Origin: Calditrichota bacterium
GTDB taxonomy: Bacteria; Electryoneota; RPQS01
Assembly: GCA_020637445.1 (NCBI GenBank)
Contig: JACJVZ010000001.1
Location: 806,001 to 870,000 of the forward strand
Direction: 5' to 3'
DNA length: 64,000 bases
A model generated the notes under the pieces. The model searched no databases. It saw only the letters and a list, made by a program, of their open reading frames with translations, and was not told the DNA's origin. The number at the start of each line of letters is the position of its first letter. Within the stretch, counting starts at the first letter, position 1. Below are positions 17,258-25,266 of the stretch, in pieces. Position numbers and translations under genes: made by a program.

Positions 17258-18248
17258 CATTCTCCTGATTTGCGCCGCTGTTTGGGCGCAATCGTCGCGC
17301 GAGTCGGATTATCTGACCCGCGACTACGGCAAGATTGCGATTACTTACTGTCCCGAGGATTCAAGTCTTGTAGACCCCCTTTCTCGAGACCTTTTCCAGA
17401 GATTGCCGGTCATCTCGTCGCGCCTCCACTTATCCGTTCCCCAGACCATGCGCTTCGTGATCACGCCATCTGCCGACGAGTGGTTTCGAGTCACAAGCGG
17501 AAGTCCACTGTGGGCGAATGGAGTTGCCTATCCCGGACATGGAGTCGCGGTTCTGAAATCTCCGCGCTTCAACATGAATGGCGGCCCGCTTGCCGAGACT
17601 GCCGCGCATGAAATGACGCACCTCTTGTTGGATACCGGTGCCGAAGGTGGAATTCCGCGGTGGTTAGACGAGGGCGTGGCGCAGTTCATGGCCGGTCAAC
17701 AGGAATTCATGGACGTCCACGTCTTGGCCCGGGCGGCCGCATCGGGCCGCTTGATGAGCTTTTGGGATATTCAGGGTCTCTTGGCCATGAATACCAGCGA
17801 CGCACGACAAGGCTACGCTCAGTCGCTTGCGGCGGTGCAAGACCTCTGGGCTCGTTACGGAGATTCGGGAATTGCCAACCTCATTCACGAGCTGCGGGAG
17901 GGGCGGGATATTGATAAGGCTTTCCCGACCCTGTTTGGCATGCCTCTCGGGCAATTCGAGCGCGAGCACTTTGCCGATCTACGGGAGCATTACGGAGGCT
18001 CGATTTGGTCTGACGGAGAGTTGTGGATATCCCTTTTGTTTGTTATTCTGGTATTATCGGCCGGAACTTTCGCCTATCTTCGGCGTCGCAGGACACTTGA
18101 CAAATGGCGCCGGGAACAACTGCACGTCGACACCTCCTCGCCAGCCGGTGAGGTACCCTATACAGTGAATTACAGTATCGTGCGCAACCGCCAAAACGAT
18201 GACGACGAAAATGGCCCGCCGCACGATCGCCCTGTCCCCGGAAACTAA
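17232..18248 (+). CDS. Membrane-anchored gluzincin metallopeptidase (peptidase MA-like)
   Basis: 338 residues with an N-terminal signal (LILRILLSILLICAAVWAQ), a periplasmic domain and one C-terminal transmembrane helix (LWISLLFVILVLSAGTFAYL) followed by a basic, polar cytoplasmic tail. The zinc site is HEMTH (126-130) with third ligand Glu147 in WLDEGVAQFMAG, the gluzincin layout. Its substrate is unknown. Similar proteins in Bacteroidetes-like genomes are annotated as peptidase MA family. The start overlaps priA by 26 bp, which suggests coupled translation. Confidence 0.82.
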   Translation: MLILRILLSILLICAAVWAQSSRESDYLTRDYGKIAITYCPEDSSLVDPLSRDLFQRLPVISSRLHLSVPQTMRFVITPSADEWFRVTSGSPLWANGVAYPGHGVAVLKSPRFNMNGGPLAETAAHEMTHLLLDTGAEGGIPRWLDEGVAQFMAGQQEFMDVHVLARAAASGRLMSFWDIQGLLAMNTSDARQGYAQSLAAVQDLWARYGDSGIANLIHELREGRDIDKAFPTLFGMPLGQFEREHFADLREHYGGSIWSDGELWISLLFVILVLSAGTFAYLRRRRTLDKWRREQLHVDTSSPAGEVPYTVNYSIVRNRQNDDDENGPPHDRPVPGN

Positions 18249-18262
18249 TTGTGGAGTTATTC

Positions 18263-19174
18263 GTGAGAAAAACCCTGTTCGCCCTGATTCTAAGCACCTC
18301 TTGTGTGTTTGCCGCCAGCGGCACCACTGGATACGAACTTTTTAGGACGGACGGATTTGCTCGGTCTTCCGGATTGGCCGGCAGCTCAATAGCCCACTGG
18401 GGCGACCTATCATCCCTTCAGACCAATCCGGCCGGACTGGCAGCTATCACCCATGCAACTGGAGTTGCCGGTTTCACGAAGCACGTCTTGGATATCAACC
18501 AAGGGACGTTAGCCTATGCCCGTCCCGCAAAGAACCACATCGTTTGGGCTGCCGGAATCGACTATTTGAATTATGGTTCGTTTGACCGGGCAGATGAGAA
18601 CGGGTTCAAAAGCGGGGAGTTTGGAGCGTCAGATTTCCAGCTTCGAGGAGCTATTTCCCAATCCGTCAGGCCCGAACTTCGGATCGGAGCTGTCCTGAAG
18701 TACCAGTATCGGGACATCGACGGAATCGCTGCTACGGCTATTGCCGGTGATGTTGGCCTTCAGTATGAAACAGGTTTTAACGACTGGACAGTTGGAGCCG
18801 CGATTCGATCTTTCGGGGTAGCTACGAGCGCTTTTTTGAGTGAAAAGGACGCTCTGCCCACATCTTACGAGTTGGGATTTTCTGTTCCACTTGAGCATCT
18901 TCCCGTAAAGTTCAGTGTTGCGGGGGCTTACGTGACGGATGAAGGCCCGGAAGGGCGGGGAGGTCTTGAAATTGGCTTCACGCGACAGTTCATCGGCAGA
19001 TTGGGCTACTCGACCATCGGTATTGATCAACGAACGGGCCTTTCTTCCGATGCTTTTGCAGGATTTTCTGCTGGTTTGGGGCTAAGGGCTAAACGGCTTG
19101 CCTTCGACTATGCACTTACATCTCATGGTGAAATCGGTTTTCTTAATCGATTTTCAATAGGAACAGAACTTTAA
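18263..19174 (+). CDS. PorQ/PorV-like outer-membrane beta-barrel protein
   Basis: About 303 residues. I choose GTG 18263, which follows GGAG by 6 nt, over an in-frame GTG at 18251 that overlaps the same site. Signal peptide RKTLFALILSTSCVFAA. The mature protein opens with GRSSGLAGSSIAHWGDLSSLQTNPAGLA, typical of the PorV/PorQ/FadL-like T9SS-associated barrels. It then alternates short amphipathic strands rich in Gly/Tyr/Phe, with aromatic strand ends. In T9SS, PorQ and PorV help deliver cargo to the cell surface. Given three sorting-domain proteins in this window, a T9SS role is plausible but inferred. Confidence 0.7.
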   Translation: MRKTLFALILSTSCVFAASGTTGYELFRTDGFARSSGLAGSSIAHWGDLSSLQTNPAGLAAITHATGVAGFTKHVLDINQGTLAYARPAKNHIVWAAGIDYLNYGSFDRADENGFKSGEFGASDFQLRGAISQSVRPELRIGAVLKYQYRDIDGIAATAIAGDVGLQYETGFNDWTVGAAIRSFGVATSAFLSEKDALPTSYELGFSVPLEHLPVKFSVAGAYVTDEGPEGRGGLEIGFTRQFIGRLGYSTIGIDQRTGLSSDAFAGFSAGLGLRAKRLAFDYALTSHGEIGFLNRFSIGTEL

Positions 19175-19217
19175 GTAGAATAAACCTCTGGGCACTTTTG
19201 GTGTCCAACTGATAGAA

Positions 19218-19787
19218 GTGCAAAGACCGGACGAGCGAGACGATCGCCAACTTGTTGAAGCCGCACAGTCCGGTCGAGAAGAGGCATTTAACCAACTCGT
19301 GCTTCGGCACCGTCAGGCTCTTTATCATACCGCTGTTGGGTTGCTTGGAAACTCTGATGATGCGGATGACGTATGTCAGGACTCTTTCATAAAGGCGTAT
19401 GAAAGTCTGGGGAGTTTCCGGGCTGAGTCTTCTTTTTACACGTGGCTCTACCGGATTTGTGTGAATCTATGTCTGAACAGACTTCGGTCGCGCAAGGTTC
19501 GCTCTTTCCTCAGGCTAGACAACGATGAACTGGTTCTTCCGGCAGTTGAGACTGCCGACATGCCTGCGGAACAAGCTGAGTTTTTGGGAAAGGCCCGACA
19601 CGCGATTGCCAAGTTGCCCGACAAGCAGCGCGCAGTTTTTATATTGAGGTATTTTCGCGAACTGCCACATGCGGAAATCGCGGAGATCATGGATCGGGAT
19701 GTTGGTACGATCAAAGCAAACTATCATCAGGCCATCAAGAAACTGCAAAGAGAACTGGGCGGATATGTTCGGGGAGAAGATGAGTAA
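19218..19787 (+). CDS. ECF-family RNA polymerase sigma factor
   Basis: A 189-residue sigma-70 factor with regions 2 and 4 only. Region 2: FNQLVLRHRQALYHTAVGLLGNSDDADDVCQDSFIKAYESL, with FRAESSFYTWLYRICVNLCLNRLR. Region 4: LPDKQRAVFILRYFRELPHAEIAEIMDRDVGTIKANYHQAIKKLQ. The start is GTG 19218. It is RpoE-like in type, so it probably responds to envelope stress. A single-span membrane protein and a Spy/CpxP-like periplasmic protein follow directly, a common arrangement for such modules. Confidence 0.93.
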   Translation: MQRPDERDDRQLVEAAQSGREEAFNQLVLRHRQALYHTAVGLLGNSDDADDVCQDSFIKAYESLGSFRAESSFYTWLYRICVNLCLNRLRSRKVRSFLRLDNDELVLPAVETADMPAEQAEFLGKARHAIAKLPDKQRAVFILRYFRELPHAEIAEIMDRDVGTIKANYHQAIKKLQRELGGYVRGEDE

Positions 19788-19828
19788 GAATCCGCAACGC
19801 CGAAGCTATTTTAAGCGAAGATAGAACC

Positions 19829-20287
19829 ATGAACACGCACGATTTACACCATCAATCAAATCGAGAGCTTTTAAGTGAGGATTTGTTATGGGGCGTTCCG
19901 CAAAGGAGCGATGCGGAGTTTCTTGTGTCTTTGCGAAGCAGGTTAAGTCGCCAATCAACGGGGATTTGGCTAACTTCTCGAAAAGTAAGTATGGCATTCG
20001 GATTAGCGGTCGTGTTGCTAGTAGGAATCTGGATTCCCGCCCAAATGACCGGGGTGCAACTTGCCGACCAGAGTACTTCAATCGACGAATCAGTCGATGA
20101 ATTTGCCTATGACGAAGCAGATCCAACTGACCTTGCTGATTATCTTGGGGTGGATGCTGATTTCACAGCCGAAGATGATGAGGACGACGTCCTGATTGCA
20201 AGCGTCAGCACGAGCGAGCTGCTTGAGCTCGATGAGCAAGACCTTGACTTGGTCTTGAACGAACTGGAGGAGACTGAGTTTTTCTAA
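19829..20287 (+). CDS. Single-span membrane protein, candidate anti-sigma factor
   Basis: A 152-residue protein with a cytoplasmic N-terminus (1-52), one transmembrane helix (about 54-70, FGLAVVLLVGIWIPA) and a strikingly acidic periplasmic tail rich in Asp/Glu. No HxxxCxxC zinc anti-sigma motif is present and I recognise no family. The function is inferred from position: 41 bp after the ECF sigma gene and 4 bp before a Spy-like gene. It could also be an unrelated envelope protein. Confidence 0.6.
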   Translation: MNTHDLHHQSNRELLSEDLLWGVPQRSDAEFLVSLRSRLSRQSTGIWLTSRKVSMAFGLAVVLLVGIWIPAQMTGVQLADQSTSIDESVDEFAYDEADPTDLADYLGVDADFTAEDDEDDVLIASVSTSELLELDEQDLDLVLNELEETEFF

Positions 20288-20291
20288 GAAC

Positions 20292-20906
20292 ATGCGAACA
20301 CTTTTCTACATAGTATTAGCACTGGGCGTGACACTTTCTGCCTTCGGACAACGCCGGGATATGACTCCCGAGCAGCGCCGCGAGCGCGTGGAAACAGTCA
20401 TTATCGGGAAGTTCGCCGACGAGCTTGAGCTGTCTCCTGAGGAAGCGGAAAAGTTCTACCCGCGCCTGCGGCAGTTTCGGTCGGAGACGGAGCAATTGCA
20501 GCGGGATTTGGCAGAAACTCGTCATCGCATAGACGAGATTTCACGCGCCAATGATCAACCGTCGACCGTCAAAAAGAGTGAGACGAACTCGACGGAAAGA
20601 TCGAACCGCTACTTTGCCGGCAGTCAACTTTCTGAATCACCGGAGAAAGGCTCTGATATTGAGCCCGAAGAAGATATTAAGGCGCTGATCACCCGATCCA
20701 ACGCTCTTCAAACAGAGATTCTCGACAAACGTGAAACCTTGCTTACTGACCTTGCTGACTTTCTGTCACCACAACAAGTTTCGAGGTGTTCAATCCTATT
20801 GGACGAACTTCCTCGCCGGATTAGGCAGTTCATGGACGAGCGCGGTGCGCCAGAGGAGCGTCGGGAGCGAATGCGATCTGATGACCGCCGTCGACGAACC
20901 AGATAG
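20292..20906 (+). CDS. Spy/CpxP-like periplasmic protein
   Basis: 204 residues with signal peptide (TLFYIVLALGVTLSAFGQ). The mature part is helical and charged. MTPEQRRERVETVIIGKFADELELSPEEAEKFYPRLRQF resembles the LTxxQ-type repeats of Spy, CpxP and zinc-resistance proteins, and a predicted coiled coil follows (ETEQLQRDLAETRHRIDEI). A second copy-like stretch, LLTDLADFLSPQQVSRCSILLDELPRRI, closes the domain, with an Arg-rich tail. The likely role is a periplasmic chaperone or stress sensor regulated by the adjacent sigma factor. This is an inference from fold type and context. Confidence 0.68.
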   Translation: MRTLFYIVLALGVTLSAFGQRRDMTPEQRRERVETVIIGKFADELELSPEEAEKFYPRLRQFRSETEQLQRDLAETRHRIDEISRANDQPSTVKKSETNSTERSNRYFAGSQLSESPEKGSDIEPEEDIKALITRSNALQTEILDKRETLLTDLADFLSPQQVSRCSILLDELPRRIRQFMDERGAPEERRERMRSDDRRRRTR

Positions 20907-20913
20907 TCGAAAG

Positions 20914-20934
20914 GGCCGCTAAGCGGCCTTTTTT
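20914..20934 (+). terminator. Intrinsic terminator of sigma module
   Basis: GGCCGC (20914-20919), 3-nt loop, GCGGCC (20923-20928), then TTTTTT. It closes the sigma / membrane partner / Spy-like operon. Confidence 0.88.
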
Positions 20935-20935
20935 G

Positions 20936-20964
20936 TTGCCTATCTGCCTTTCGAATACTATATT
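20936..20964 (+). promoter_or_regulatory. Candidate promoter of GT2 gene, leaderless
   Basis: TTGCCT (20936-20941), 17 nt, TATATT (20959-20964), then GGGCTC and the ATG at 20971. The expected start site coincides with the A of the ATG and there is no Shine-Dalgarno sequence, which points to a leaderless mRNA. Confidence 0.5.
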
Positions 20965-20970
20965 GGGCTC

Positions 20971-21945
20971 ATGAATAACTCCCCTACCGTAACGATTTCC
21001 ATCGTCAGTTTTGACACTTGCAATGCGTTACGCGATTGCTTGATGAGCCTCCGGCGTGTCAGCGACGAAGCGCAATTTGATGTGATTGTGCTAGACAACG
21101 CCTCGTCTGACGGTTCTGTCGCGATGCTCAGGGGTGAGTTTCCAGAAGTCAAGGTGATTGCCAATTCGGAAAATGTAGGATTCGCGCAAGGTGTCAACAA
21201 GATAGTTGCGCAGGCCACCGGAGACTATGTTCTCTTGCTTAACCCGGACACGTGGATAGCAAAAGGTGCGCTTGCGAGATTGGTTGAGACCGTTGAGAGC
21301 GATCGCAAGATTGCAGTGGCCGGAGCACAATTGACTTCATTTAGCGGTGACTCCCAGCAGTCGGTACTTGCTCCGCCAAGCCTCACCAAAGAGTTTCTGA
21401 ACCTGTTGCCGGAGGTAAAATCGCTTGTATTGCCGAATAGTCTAAGACGGAGGCTGCTTCGGCGGCGGGAGAGTTATCAGGGGAAGTACTCGACGGTCCC
21501 GGCCGTGAGCGGGGGAGCGATGCTGATTCGGTCAGTGGTTTTTCGAGAAGTTGGAGGGATGGACCCTCGATTTTTTGTTTATCACGAAGAAGTTGACTTG
21601 TGTCAGAGAATTCAGAAAGCTGGCTGGAAGATTGTCTTTGTTCCCGATGCTCAGATCCTGCATTCTGATGCACTTTCGACGGGGTATAGAACCAATCGGC
21701 TGCCTTCTGAACCTGTGCTGTCTTGGCGTCTGTCCGGACTGTCTATTCTCTTCGAAAAACACGGCTCGCGAGCCGAACACCGCGCATTTCTTCGGATGGC
21801 GAATATCCTCCTAAGGTCGCGGGCCTGTGGGGCACGCCTTCGAGCACTTTTTTCACGAAACCGCTCTACCGCCTTCCGTGCGCGCGCCAATGAACTGACG
21901 GCAGCAGCGGACCAGCTCGTCCGGGCGGAAGCGACGGCCTCATAA
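20971..21945 (+). CDS. Glycosyltransferase family 2
   Basis: A 324-residue GT-A fold enzyme. The nucleotide-sugar binding motif DNASSDGS is at 42-49, the metal-binding loop NPDT at 91-94 and the acceptor/catalytic region VYHEEVDLCQRIQKAGW near 207-225. The C-terminus is basic and helical (LLRSRACGARLRALFSRNRS) and may associate with the membrane. It resembles rhamnosyl- or O-antigen-type transferases. The sugar and acceptor cannot be told from sequence. It appears monocistronic, with its own promoter. Confidence 0.88.
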   Translation: MNNSPTVTISIVSFDTCNALRDCLMSLRRVSDEAQFDVIVLDNASSDGSVAMLRGEFPEVKVIANSENVGFAQGVNKIVAQATGDYVLLLNPDTWIAKGALARLVETVESDRKIAVAGAQLTSFSGDSQQSVLAPPSLTKEFLNLLPEVKSLVLPNSLRRRLLRRRESYQGKYSTVPAVSGGAMLIRSVVFREVGGMDPRFFVYHEEVDLCQRIQKAGWKIVFVPDAQILHSDALSTGYRTNRLPSEPVLSWRLSGLSILFEKHGSRAEHRAFLRMANILLRSRACGARLRALFSRNRSTAFRARANELTAAADQLVRAEATAS

Positions 21946-21980
21946 GCTTCATCGCAAGTACCGAAAAAACTGCGGTTCGC

Positions 21981-22009
21981 TTGACTATTTTGCAGGGATA
22001 CCGTATTTT
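21981..22009 (+). promoter_or_regulatory. Candidate promoter of EF-G paralogue with 5'-UTR hairpin
   Basis: TTGACT (21981-21986), 17 nt, TATTTT (22004-22009). The presumed leader then holds a 7-bp hairpin AGGCTCC-TTATA(G)-GGAGCCT (22016-22035) and an AT-rich stretch before the ribosome-binding site GGAGG (22073-22077). Confidence 0.5.
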
Positions 22010-22082
22010 CTTAGCAGGCTCCTTATAGGGAGCCTATGTTATTTAATAACTTAACTTTAGTTTGTTAGGATTGGAGGCCCCA

Positions 22083-24167
22083 GTGGCACAAGTCAGCACG
22101 GAGAAAATTCGCAACGTTGGATTATTTGGACACGGTCATTGCGGCAAGACTATGCTTGCTGAAGCCATGCTGCTCAACATGGGCGTCATCCATCGCCTCG
22201 GCAGTATTGAAGCCGGTACGACCGTGTCAGATTATACCAAAGATGAGACAGAACGGCAGATGTCCATGCAAGTCAGTCTGATGCAGGGTGAATTCGATGG
22301 ACATTTTTTCAACTTAGTCGACGCTCCGGGATTTGCAGATTTTTCGGGGGACATGGTTTCCGCGCTGCGCGCGGTGGATATTGCTCTGCTTCCCGTGGAC
22401 GGCACGTCAGGGCATGACATGGGTCATACAATCGCCTACGAGGCGGGCGAGAAATTTGGACTGCCTCGCATGTTCTTTGTGACCAAGTTGGACAAGGAGC
22501 ATACGAAGTGGGACGAAATCATTGAACATCTGGAAGAAGACTTTGGCAAGAAAGTTCAGCCGGTGCATTTCCCGGTGAATCCGGGCCCGGATTTCGATAC
22601 AATCGCCAGCGGACTTACGATGAAGGCTTTTAAGTATTCTCGTGATGGTTCCGGCAAGTGCGAAGAAGTACCTCTTGAAGGCGCGGCCAAAGAAAAGGCA
22701 CTTGAATTCCGCGCTAAACTCATGGAAGTTGCAGCCGAATCGGACGATGAGCTTATCGAGATATTTTTTGAGAAAGGCGAGTTGTCTGACGAACAATTCA
22801 TCAAAGGACTGAAAAAAGGCTTCGCTACAGGCAAACTGATTCCGGTGCTGGCGGGATCCGGAACGACCAATATTGGCGTCAGCAGGTTGCTGGACTTTTT
22901 GATCAAAGAAGGCCCCAATCCGCATGACAGAACGTCGATTACCGCGGAACTTGCGGACGGAACCTCAGTGGAGCTTCATGAAGACGAGGCCGAACCGACG
23001 TGTGCTTTTGTTTACAAGACGGTGACTGAGCCCCACGTCGGAGATCTGTGCTATGTGCGGGTCTTCTCAGGCAAGCTCGAGCAGGGCGGCGAAGTCCTGA
23101 ATACGCATTCAGGCCAACTCGAGAAGATTGGCCAGTTGTTCCATGTCGACGGTAAATCGCGTGAGTCTACGCCTAAGCTCGTGGCCGGAGATCTTGGTGC
23201 GATGGTAAAGCTGAAAGCCACCCATACCAGCGATACTCTGTCTGACAAATCCAAAGGCTACAGGCTTCCGCGCATCGAATTCCCGTCACCTGTTTTGGAA
23301 ATGGCCGTTGTTCCCAAAATCAAGGGGGAAGAAGACAAGGTTGCTTCGGGTCTTCATCAATTGAATGTTGAGGATCCAAGTTTCGAGCTTGAACAGATGC
23401 CGGAGCTTGGTCAGTTGATTATTCGCGGTCACGGCGATTTACAGTTGACAAGCATTCTCTCTCGCCTACAGGATCGATTCCACGTTGAAGCGGATTTGAT
23501 CGAACCGCGAGTGGCGTATCGCGAAACGATTCGCGGATCCGCCGAAGCTGAAGGTAAACACAAGAAGCAATCAGGTGGTCGCGGGCAATTTGGCGTCTGC
23601 AACCTGCGCATGGAAGCCAAGCCTCGCGGCGAAGGCTACGAATTCGTCGATGCGATCGTCGGCGGCGCGATTCCCGGCAAGTTCATTCCTGCGATTGACA
23701 AGGGAATCCAAGAGACGATGATCCGCGGCGTGATCGCGGGGTATCCGGTCGTCGACGTAAAAGTAACTGTGTTCGACGGCAAATACCACGACGTTGATTC
23801 GTCTGAACTCGCATTTAAGATCGCCGGCCGCAATGGGTTCAAGGAAGCGTTTAAGAAGTGCAAGCCGCTTATGCTTGAACCAATTTACGACTTGGTCGTA
23901 CGTGTTCCAGAAGAATTCATGGGCGATGTCATGGGCGACTTGTCCAGCCGTCGCGGCAAGATTCAAGGGATGGAAGGCGAGGGTCGCTATCAAGTGATCA
24001 AAGCCAAGGTTCCGCAGAAAGAGCTGTATCGCTACTCGACGACGCTTCGCTCGATGACTCAAGGACGGGGCATGCACTCGCAGGCATTCTCGCATTACGA
24101 AGTCCTGCCGCCTGAATTGCAGGAGAAGATCGTCGCTGAGTTTGTTGAAGAACAAGAAGAGGACTAA
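22083..24167 (+). CDS. Elongation factor G-like translational GTPase (EF-G paralogue)
   Basis: A 694-residue protein starting at GTG 22083, five nt after GGAGG. All EF-G domains are present. G1 is GHGHCGKT. The switch II motif reads DAPGFADF instead of DTPGHVDF, so the catalytic histidine of canonical EF-G is Phe84. G4 is TKLD instead of NKxD. Domain II, the domain IV segment (EAEGKHKKQSGGRGQFGVC) and the C-terminal VMGDLSSRRGKIQGMEGEG are conserved. This matches the EF-G-like paralogue group exemplified by Thermus EF-G-2, whose physiological role is unclear. A canonical fusA presumably lies elsewhere with the str operon. Confidence 0.88.
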   Translation: MAQVSTEKIRNVGLFGHGHCGKTMLAEAMLLNMGVIHRLGSIEAGTTVSDYTKDETERQMSMQVSLMQGEFDGHFFNLVDAPGFADFSGDMVSALRAVDIALLPVDGTSGHDMGHTIAYEAGEKFGLPRMFFVTKLDKEHTKWDEIIEHLEEDFGKKVQPVHFPVNPGPDFDTIASGLTMKAFKYSRDGSGKCEEVPLEGAAKEKALEFRAKLMEVAAESDDELIEIFFEKGELSDEQFIKGLKKGFATGKLIPVLAGSGTTNIGVSRLLDFLIKEGPNPHDRTSITAELADGTSVELHEDEAEPTCAFVYKTVTEPHVGDLCYVRVFSGKLEQGGEVLNTHSGQLEKIGQLFHVDGKSRESTPKLVAGDLGAMVKLKATHTSDTLSDKSKGYRLPRIEFPSPVLEMAVVPKIKGEEDKVASGLHQLNVEDPSFELEQMPELGQLIIRGHGDLQLTSILSRLQDRFHVEADLIEPRVAYRETIRGSAEAEGKHKKQSGGRGQFGVCNLRMEAKPRGEGYEFVDAIVGGAIPGKFIPAIDKGIQETMIRGVIAGYPVVDVKVTVFDGKYHDVDSSELAFKIAGRNGFKEAFKKCKPLMLEPIYDLVVRVPEEFMGDVMGDLSSRRGKIQGMEGEGRYQVIKAKVPQKELYRYSTTLRSMTQGRGMHSQAFSHYEVLPPELQEKIVAEFVEEQEED

Positions 24168-24173
24168 ATTCCG

Positions 24174-24674
24174 GTGGATCGCCTTTGGGCACCATGGCGG
24201 ATGAGCTACATATTGGAAACGGTTAAGCAGGAACAGCCGGAAGGGTGTGTATTTTGCCGCATGCTTGAAGAATCGGAGGATCGAAAGAATCTGATTCTGA
24301 ACCGGGCAGATCATTGCTTTACGGTGATGAACCTGTTTCCGTACAATAGCGGCCATTTGATGATCATTCCCTTGCGGCACACGGGTGATTTCGGTTCGCT
24401 GTCCGCCGTGGAACACGCGGAAATGGGAAACGAACTTGAAATTGCCCGTAAAGCGTTGCAGGAGTGTTTTACTCCTCACGGTTTCAATATTGGAATGAAC
24501 ATCGGCCGTGCTGCCGGAGCCGGAATCGTTGATCATCTGCACTACCATATTGTCCCCCGGTGGAACGGAGACTCGAATTTTATGTCCTCCGTGGGTGAAA
24601 CCAAAGTGCTCTCGGAGAGTCTCCCCGAGAGCTTTGCTCGTTTGAAGAAGTCGATGGAACGGCTCCGGTCCTGA
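24174..24674 (+). CDS. HIT-family hydrolase / AP4A phosphorylase-like
   Basis: A 166-residue histidine-triad protein. A CxxC (Cys25, Cys28) precedes the HIT core: LILNRADHCFTVMNLFPYNSGHLMIIP and DHLHYHIVPRW with the triad His121, His123, His125. Its start RLWAPWRMSYI is typical of the branch annotated as diadenosine tetraphosphate (AP4A) phosphorylase/hydrolase. It presumably cleaves dinucleoside polyphosphates or nucleoside phosphoramidates. GTG start, 6 nt after the EF-G paralogue and so probably co-transcribed with it. Confidence 0.9.
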   Translation: MDRLWAPWRMSYILETVKQEQPEGCVFCRMLEESEDRKNLILNRADHCFTVMNLFPYNSGHLMIIPLRHTGDFGSLSAVEHAEMGNELEIARKALQECFTPHGFNIGMNIGRAAGAGIVDHLHYHIVPRWNGDSNFMSSVGETKVLSESLPESFARLKKSMERLRS

Positions 24675-24693
24675 ACGAATCCCTGTCACTACA

Positions 24694-25230
24694 ATGAAAT
24701 GGGGCTTTGGTGAGATCGACACGTTTGTCGGCGACATATGGGAACTTGCGACACAAGCATTTGTGGTTCCCGTGCACCATGACCTAAGACCGGCTGGGCA
24801 GCTTGCCGCGGGTGTGTTTCAACGCGGTGGTCCGACGATTCAGAAGGAGCTTTCAAGTTTCGACAACATGGCGTTGGGGCAGGTGTGTGCTACTGACGGT
24901 GGGACGCTTGGCTGTGAACGGTTACTCCATGTTTCGCTTCTGTCTTTGCCCAAACGTCCGGTGCTCGAAACACTTGAGTCCGGCCTAAAGAACGCGCTTT
25001 TGTTGGCATATCATAACTCGATGCGTTCCGTGGCAATCCCGGCGATGTTGATTGAACCGGGTGAATGCGCGACCGCAGCGGTTGCCCGCGCGACCGTCGA
25101 GATTTCCATGGATCATCTTCGCAAGGCGAAGTTCCCCGGCCGCATCGTGATCGTTGTGCCGACTGACTATGTAAACAAAGTATTTTGCTCCGAGATTGAG
25201 AAAATCAGACTCGACGACAATCCCTCCTGA
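24694..25230 (+). CDS. Divergent macro-domain-like protein
   Basis: 178 residues. The layout resembles a macro (ADP-ribose-binding) domain: FVGDIWELATQAFVVPVHHDLRPAGQLAAGVFQRGGPTI corresponds to the canonical GDIT...DAIVNAAN..L.GGGVAGAI segment, followed by GQVCATDGG and a central helix-strand pattern. The NAAN asparagine motif is replaced by VHHD and the glycine loop is weakened, so ADP-ribose hydrolysis is doubtful. It follows the HIT gene by 19 bp, which suggests a nucleotide-metabolite theme. The family assignment is tentative. Confidence 0.55.
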   Translation: MKWGFGEIDTFVGDIWELATQAFVVPVHHDLRPAGQLAAGVFQRGGPTIQKELSSFDNMALGQVCATDGGTLGCERLLHVSLLSLPKRPVLETLESGLKNALLLAYHNSMRSVAIPAMLIEPGECATAAVARATVEISMDHLRKAKFPGRIVIVVPTDYVNKVFCSEIEKIRLDDNPS

Positions 25231-25266
25231 TACTACACTTCTAATCTATTTTCACTGAAATTTCCT

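Noticed and set aside
23571..24737. Long minus-strand open frame (388 codons) opposite the EF-G paralogue and HIT genes
   Set aside because: Composition and lack of any motif show it is the complement of well-supported genes; no ribosome-binding site.
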